Assembly (NCBI RefSeq): GCF_029784155.1
Contig: NC_073693.1
Span: 183,541,802-183,605,801, forward strand
DNA: 64,000 bases
Direction: 5' to 3'
Source: Uranotaenia lowii
Lineage: Eukaryota; Arthropoda; Insecta; Diptera; Culicidae
A program made the translations under genes and the position numbers. The notes under the pieces are model-generated. The model ran no database searches and had not been told where the DNA came from. It saw only the letters and a program-made list of their open reading frames with translations. Shown here piece after piece: positions 59,501 through 64,000 of the stretch. Numbering within the stretch: position 1 is the first letter of the stretch; every line of letters begins with the position of its first letter.

Positions 59501-61223
59501 TAAAGTCCGAACATGATTTTTTCTTAAACCATTGAAAACTGTAGGGGAATTGAGGGTAAAAACAGCCATAACTCCATTTTCCAACGCGTGCGGTGGCTCA
59601 AACAGGCTCCATTGGATTCCTCGAAAAAAATCACACAAGATACGTCCCAAAAGATTCAAAATTTTCAAGTCCGAACATGCTTTTTCTTAACAATTTGAAA
59701 ATGTAGGGGAATTGAAGGTAAAACAGCCATAACATCATTTTCCGAAGCGTGCGGCGGCTCAAACAGCCTTCATTCGATTCCTCGAAAAAAACTTCACCAG
59801 TTACTTTACTTTTGGTTCATAATTATCTGGTCTCAACATGCTTTTTCTGAGCTTTTTCAAAAATGTTGGGCAATTTAGGGTAAAACAGCCATAACTCCTG
59901 TTCCTAATTCGTGCGGTGGCTCAAATAGGCTTCGTTGGATTCCTCGGAAAAAATCACATAGGATTCATTCCATTTGGTTCAAATTTTTCAAGTCCGAACA
60001 TGCTTTTTTCTTAAATCATTGAAAAATGTAGGGGAATTGAGGGTAAAAACAGCCATAACTTCATTTTCCGAAGCGTGCGGTGGCTCAAACAGCCTTTATT
60101 GGATTCCTCGGAAAAAATTACACAAGATACGTCCCAAAAGATTCAAAATTTTCAAGTCCGAACATGCTTTTTCTTAACAATTTGAAAAATTGAGGGGAAT
60201 TTAGGGTAAAACAGCCATAACTCCATTTTCCAAAGCGTGCGGGGGCTCAAACAGCATTCATTCGATTTCTCGGAAAAAATCACACAAAATACAACCCATT
60301 TGGTTCAAAATTTTCAAGTTCGAATAAGCTTTTTTCTGAAATAATTGAAAAATATAGGGGAAATGAGGGTAAAAACAGCCATAACTCCATTTTCTGAAGC
60401 GTGCGGAGGCCAAAACAGCCTTCATTCGATTCCTCAGAAAAAATTACACACGATAGGTCTGTTTTCATTCAAAATTCTCTGGTTCGAATCAGTGTTTTTC
60501 TGGAATGTTTACAAAATATAGGGGAATAAGGGGTTAAAAAGGCACTATATCTCCGTTCGTAAGCTTGTGCGGCGTTTGAAACTATGTCCAATCGATTCTC
60601 CGAAAATTTTTACAAAAGAAAGTATATTTTCATAGATTTGGGTCATGTAGCACGAAAGATATTGAATTTCTTCGCGGTTTGTACACTTTTTTCCCCATTG
60701 TGCGATGTATAAAAACGACAATATCACTAAGATACTGAAAATTTAATATGGACGACCCCTTTTGCCGACCCCTTGCACTAAATTGGATACCTCAAATCGA
60801 TTGCACGTCACTCAAAACTATCGTGTACAAATTTTAATCTGAATACGATGTATAATAACGTCAATATCGCAAAAACAGTGAACAGTTAATATGGACGACC
60901 CCTTTGGTTGTCCCCTTACACAAAATTTGACACCTGAAATCGATTTCTCGTCTTTCAACACACTCATGTGCAAATTTCCAACACAATCTGACGAAAAATA
61001 ACGTCAATATCCTGAAAACAATATTTGTCTTGTATGGACGACCCCCTTCAGAAGGGGTCATCGACAAATCTGAAAACATTTTTCATCAATCCTGGTCCTA
61101 ATGAATATCCATGCCAAATTTCAGCTTTCTAGCTCTTAAGACGGCTGAGTCTATAGAGGACAAACAAACAAACAAACAAACAAACAAACAAACATACAGA
61201 AATAGCTTTATATATATATAGAT
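56598..61223. repeat. mini-me-like repeat, copy 2, interrupted by a foldback element
   Basis: It begins with the same ACTAGCTGATCCCATACG head directly abutting copy 1. It follows the same unit order to 57370, is broken by the foldback, resumes at 60703 in register, and ends with an (AAAC)n array (about 61160-61194) and TATATATATAGAT. Confidence 0.75.
57371..60702. mobile_element. 3.3-kb foldback element with ten ~163-bp units per arm
   Basis: The ends CACAATGGGGAAAAAAGTG and complement are flanked by CGATG on both sides (57366-57370, 60703-60707), a 5-bp target duplication. Arm 1 (57371-59029) and arm 2 (59042-60702) are reverse complements of almost equal length, with roughly 97 percent identity in the outer 400 bp I compared, around a 12-nt spacer. 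Within each arm a unit recurs about every 161-167 bases, marked by CCGCACGCTTCGGAAAATG then GTTATGGCTGTTTTTACCC. Marker positions in arm 1 are about 57504, 57671, 57835, 57997, 58161, 58323, 58484, 58648, 58809 and 58972. No transposase; ORFs are repeat translations. Confidence 0.9.
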
Positions 61224-63600
61224 TTAACATAACTTTTAAGTTCTAATGAAAGACATTTTAAATTTAAGGAAATGCAAACGGAGTTAATTATTTTAATTTG
61301 AAAAAATAAAAAGCCATATGAGGTTAGGGGGTTTCGAAAAATCTTACGTAAGAAACTATACATGATAATCCAAATCCAAGCCAATCATGCGAAACCAATT
61401 TACTCAGTTTTACTTGCATTCTTATTAGCTCTTGTTTTTTAAATTGATGTTATGTTTACATTTTCATCTGTCAATATGTTGATCTATGGAACAATCTAGT
61501 AGAAGACTGATTTAAAATTGATACAGACCGTTTCAAAGTGATCCATCGCCGAAAAGCAAGTTCTTATCTGTAATTTAAAAAAAATATTCACATTACATAC
61601 TTAATTGTAAAATGAAAGTATCGTGACCGATGTCTTAAATCCATTATTTGAGCGTAAATCTCATTTGTATGTTTTGAATTATTAAGTTTTGTACTAGTTG
61701 ATTCATATATTTTTTTCTCCATTAATCGAAATCAATATGAGACGAAGAGTAGATTCACATTGATGAATTTCTGAAATAGACTTTTTCCAATTATCATTAC
61801 CGAAAACTCATTTGTCTTTCCGAAAGTTTTAGAGCTTTTTATCACTGCTTCATAGATAGAAATAGGGATTTTCTTTAAGAAATACCTAGGACCATAGAAG
61901 GTGTAGGAAATCACGATCACACCATTTCCAAAAATGGATCCTGATCTATAACCTCCCTTACTAACACAACCCTTTCCTTGGATATTTGAATAAAGTCGCA
62001 GACGTATAGACGGTTTCGATAGTTGATGATATTGACTTGCATTCGTTTCTTAATTTTCCTAAACTAGGTTTTGAAATATATAGGGGTAAGAGGTTGTTGA
62101 CTGAACCTAAAAAGTATCCTACTATCATTCCTTCCTATTTCCCCATTAACTACTAGGACGTGGCCGGCGCCGTAATTGATATTTTTCAAAGGGAGAGCAT
62201 CAGTTTTGTGTACTGCTTATCCCAATCACCATTTTTTTGGACCTTGCACAAAATTCATGGTATCGATAAAATCACGAAGTAGCAACCATTGGTGAAGTAG
62301 AACTTGTTCTGCTTAGCCACACCACCAGCGATCATGGAATTGGAAATGCGTAAGTTGATCAAAGCCTAATAAATTATGTTGTGTGAAGTCTTTTTTGATT
62401 GTTGGTGTGTAATTTTTTTAAACAATTTAAATGAATAATTATAATATCAAACTTTAAATGAATAATTATAAAATCAAACCAATTTTTATTTCAAACTTCA
62501 TGTCATTTAGAAATATACAATTGGAAAACACTTTTACCCAATCATACCTTTTAGAGATTTGTCCCTACGGCTTCATGCCATTTATGAACGATTAAAATAC
62601 CACAATGTTAATTGATCTGAAACTTTGCTCTTTTCCGTCTTCACTGGAACAGCTCTGAATTTTCGAATCATAAATCATTTCCGGGATATCATCGTGGGCT
62701 GTCAGTTTCACAGCATTTAATAAACAAATTGATCGAATGATCTGTGCCGAAATTGGGCCAGGTGCCGAGTACAAGAAAAACGGTCAATTGCGTAACCTGT
62801 CAGCGTCTGGCGTATTTGTAAACAATTAGGTATCTAAGTTAAAAAATCAATTAAGGTAAGCCAGCCTAGATATAAAGCAACATAGTAAATGAATTGGATT
62901 ATTTGTTCCGCAAAAAATACGGCTCCAGTGAATGTAGGTAGGTAGCTGGTAGGTACCAATCTTTCTCTGCTCGCTTGGAAACTTGAAACCAGCTGATGCC
63001 TTTTTTTTCACCTAAAGATGCTTGTTGCACGTTGTTACGAGTGGCTTGAGCGTATGCCGGCAAAGATGACAACAACAGAGTTTGCAGTTTTTCCTCTCAC
63101 CTGAGACAGTGCGCTGCGCTGTGTGATGTGATGTGACATCACTTTCGATAGGCTCTTGGACCAATGCATGACGATGGGACGGACGAAAACCTCGAGTAAG
63201 GCACTGTTCGGATGATGGTCGAATAAGCAACCATAAAATCACGTGTTACCACATATAATAAATAGATAAAGACACAGCTGGTTGATATTTGTGTCACTGT
63301 GATTGTGTGTACAAGTATTGGACTATTGTATAACACATCATGTAGCATCGATCGCATACAACTTTACTTAGTCTGCAAATAGGGGAAAAGAAAGTTTCAA
63401 CTGTAGATTTTGAAAATTGTTTAACTTATACTTTCATAGAGCACCTCACCAGACCAAATTATAGCTCTCACAGCTCTCCGTGAAGTTTTTTCGTCAGCCA
63501 ATTTTTATGAAACTCTTGGGTATGCTGTAATAAAATAAGCCAACACGTGAAACGCTCAGAATGGTTCGTTGGCGGTTGCTGGCTCAGCGCTGGCTTAGTC
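61224..63600. other. Intergenic sequence upstream of the right-edge gene
   Basis: No gene is visible. A less AT-rich block lies at 62150-62345, ending in a donor-like GTAAGT at 62351 after a possible mini-exon. From 62600 to 63600 the sequence is mixed and looks unique, compatible with regulatory DNA of the gene at 63870. Confidence 0.35.
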
Positions 63601-63625
63601 TGCGATTGTCCGCCTCTATGTTAAG

Positions 63626-63869
63626 TCATTCGTTCGAACACAAAATCCCCACGGGCAGATACAAAAGGGTGTGCGCGCCAATAACACTGGAATCTTGAAC
63701 TTTAACACGTTTTAGAAGTTGAGCTGATCGTGCTGTGCGAAATGTAAAAGTGCCACTAAGAGAAGCTTCTTAATTGGCCGATGATGTACTACTAGAGTGT
63801 GCGGCACTGCGGTTATAAAATTATTTTGAGTGCTATTGTGATACCTGCTGGAGTGTTTACGATTTTAAA
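63626..63869 (+). promoter_or_regulatory. Candidate promoter and 5' UTR of the right-edge gene
   Basis: TCATTCGTTCG at 63626-63636 resembles an arthropod initiator without TATA. A TATAAAA word at about 63815 is an alternative. Both are upstream of the ATG at 63870 and neither is proven; the leader contains no long upstream ORF. Confidence 0.3.
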
Positions 63870-64000
63870 ATGAAAATGTCTACCGCAATCGCAATCTTTA
63901 CACTTTGTGTTCTGGTATGTGCCAATAACATAAATGCACAATCAACAGAAAAAGAGCAATCAAGTGCTACGGGGTTTGGAAATCTCATCAGGCTAGATCA
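63870..64000 (+). CDS. N-terminus of a secreted or membrane protein, cut by the window edge
   Basis: ATG at 63870 opens a frame of 43 codons plus two bases that is still open at the window end. Residues 1-23 (MKMSTAIAIFTLCVLVCANN then INA) form a clear signal peptide with a plausible cleavage before QSTEKE. The mature start is polar. The context AAAATG is a good insect initiation context. No family can be recognised from 43 residues, and there is no sequence similarity to the ZP-N gene beyond having a signal peptide. Confidence 0.7.
   Translation, partial: MKMSTAIAIFTLCVLVCANNINAQSTEKEQSSATGFGNLIRLD

Noticed and set aside
57898..60177. Repeated peptides such as KSEHAFS and KTAIT in several frames of the foldback
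   Set aside because: They are translations of the 163-bp unit in both orientations, interrupted by stops; not a repeat protein gene.
57371..60702. CRISPR-like array
   Set aside because: Units are about 163 bp, contiguous and diverged, without spacers, in a eukaryotic foldback element.
62150..62355. Possible mini-exon ending at the GTAAGT near 62351
   Set aside because: The preceding frame is only a few codons and the block may be part of a repeat; no acceptor or partner could be defined.

Overview
The window reads as a dipteran, most likely mosquito, chromosome segment. It is AT-rich, intron-containing and dense with transposable elements, and it has two 500-N assembly gaps (6702-7201 and 23935-24434). 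The assignment is an inference from the element types: RTE-type retrotransposons with HDV-like 5' ribozymes, TA-flanked long-inverted-repeat elements and GTCY-tetranucleotide repeats. No species can be named.

Host genes are sparse. The only complete one is a seven-exon plus-strand gene with coding exons spread over 25782-34320. It encodes a predicted 917-residue type I membrane protein with a signal peptide, a four-cysteine ZP-N-like ectodomain, one transmembrane segment and a cytoplasmic tail of about 700 residues that carries four copies of a Trp/Phe-centred motif. Its ATG lies directly behind a splice acceptor, so an untranslated first exon should lie upstream; a TATA plus initiator pair at 8144-8180 is one candidate. 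At the right edge (63870-64000) the first exon of a second secreted or membrane protein begins and runs off the window. A third, weak candidate is a small coding exon at 5800-5893.

Most of the rest is mobile DNA. Two full-length non-LTR retrotransposons are bounded by target-site duplications: RTE-A at 19060-22424 and RTE-B at 47632-51048. Their proteins are only distantly alike, yet both begin with the same roughly 220-bp module, whose first 125-140 nt can be drawn as an HDV-like self-cleaving ribozyme with covarying P1 helices. A 126-bp 3' stub of RTE-A with its own duplication lies at 13128-13253, and a decayed antisense copy lies at 40204-40895. CR1/Jockey-type fragments lie at 2041-2422 and 24435-25350.

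DNA elements include a four-element nest at 10564-14097, at least eight TA-flanked long-TIR elements, several CAGGG-ended (hAT-like) elements, tRNA-like SINE heads, and mini-me-like repeats at 29820-32754 and 55367-61223. The second mini-me-like region contains a 3.3-kb foldback element (57371-60702) whose two arms are each made of ten units of about 163 bp. A perfect 215-bp palindrome sits at 38157-38371. No rRNA gene, CRISPR array or bacterial feature was seen.
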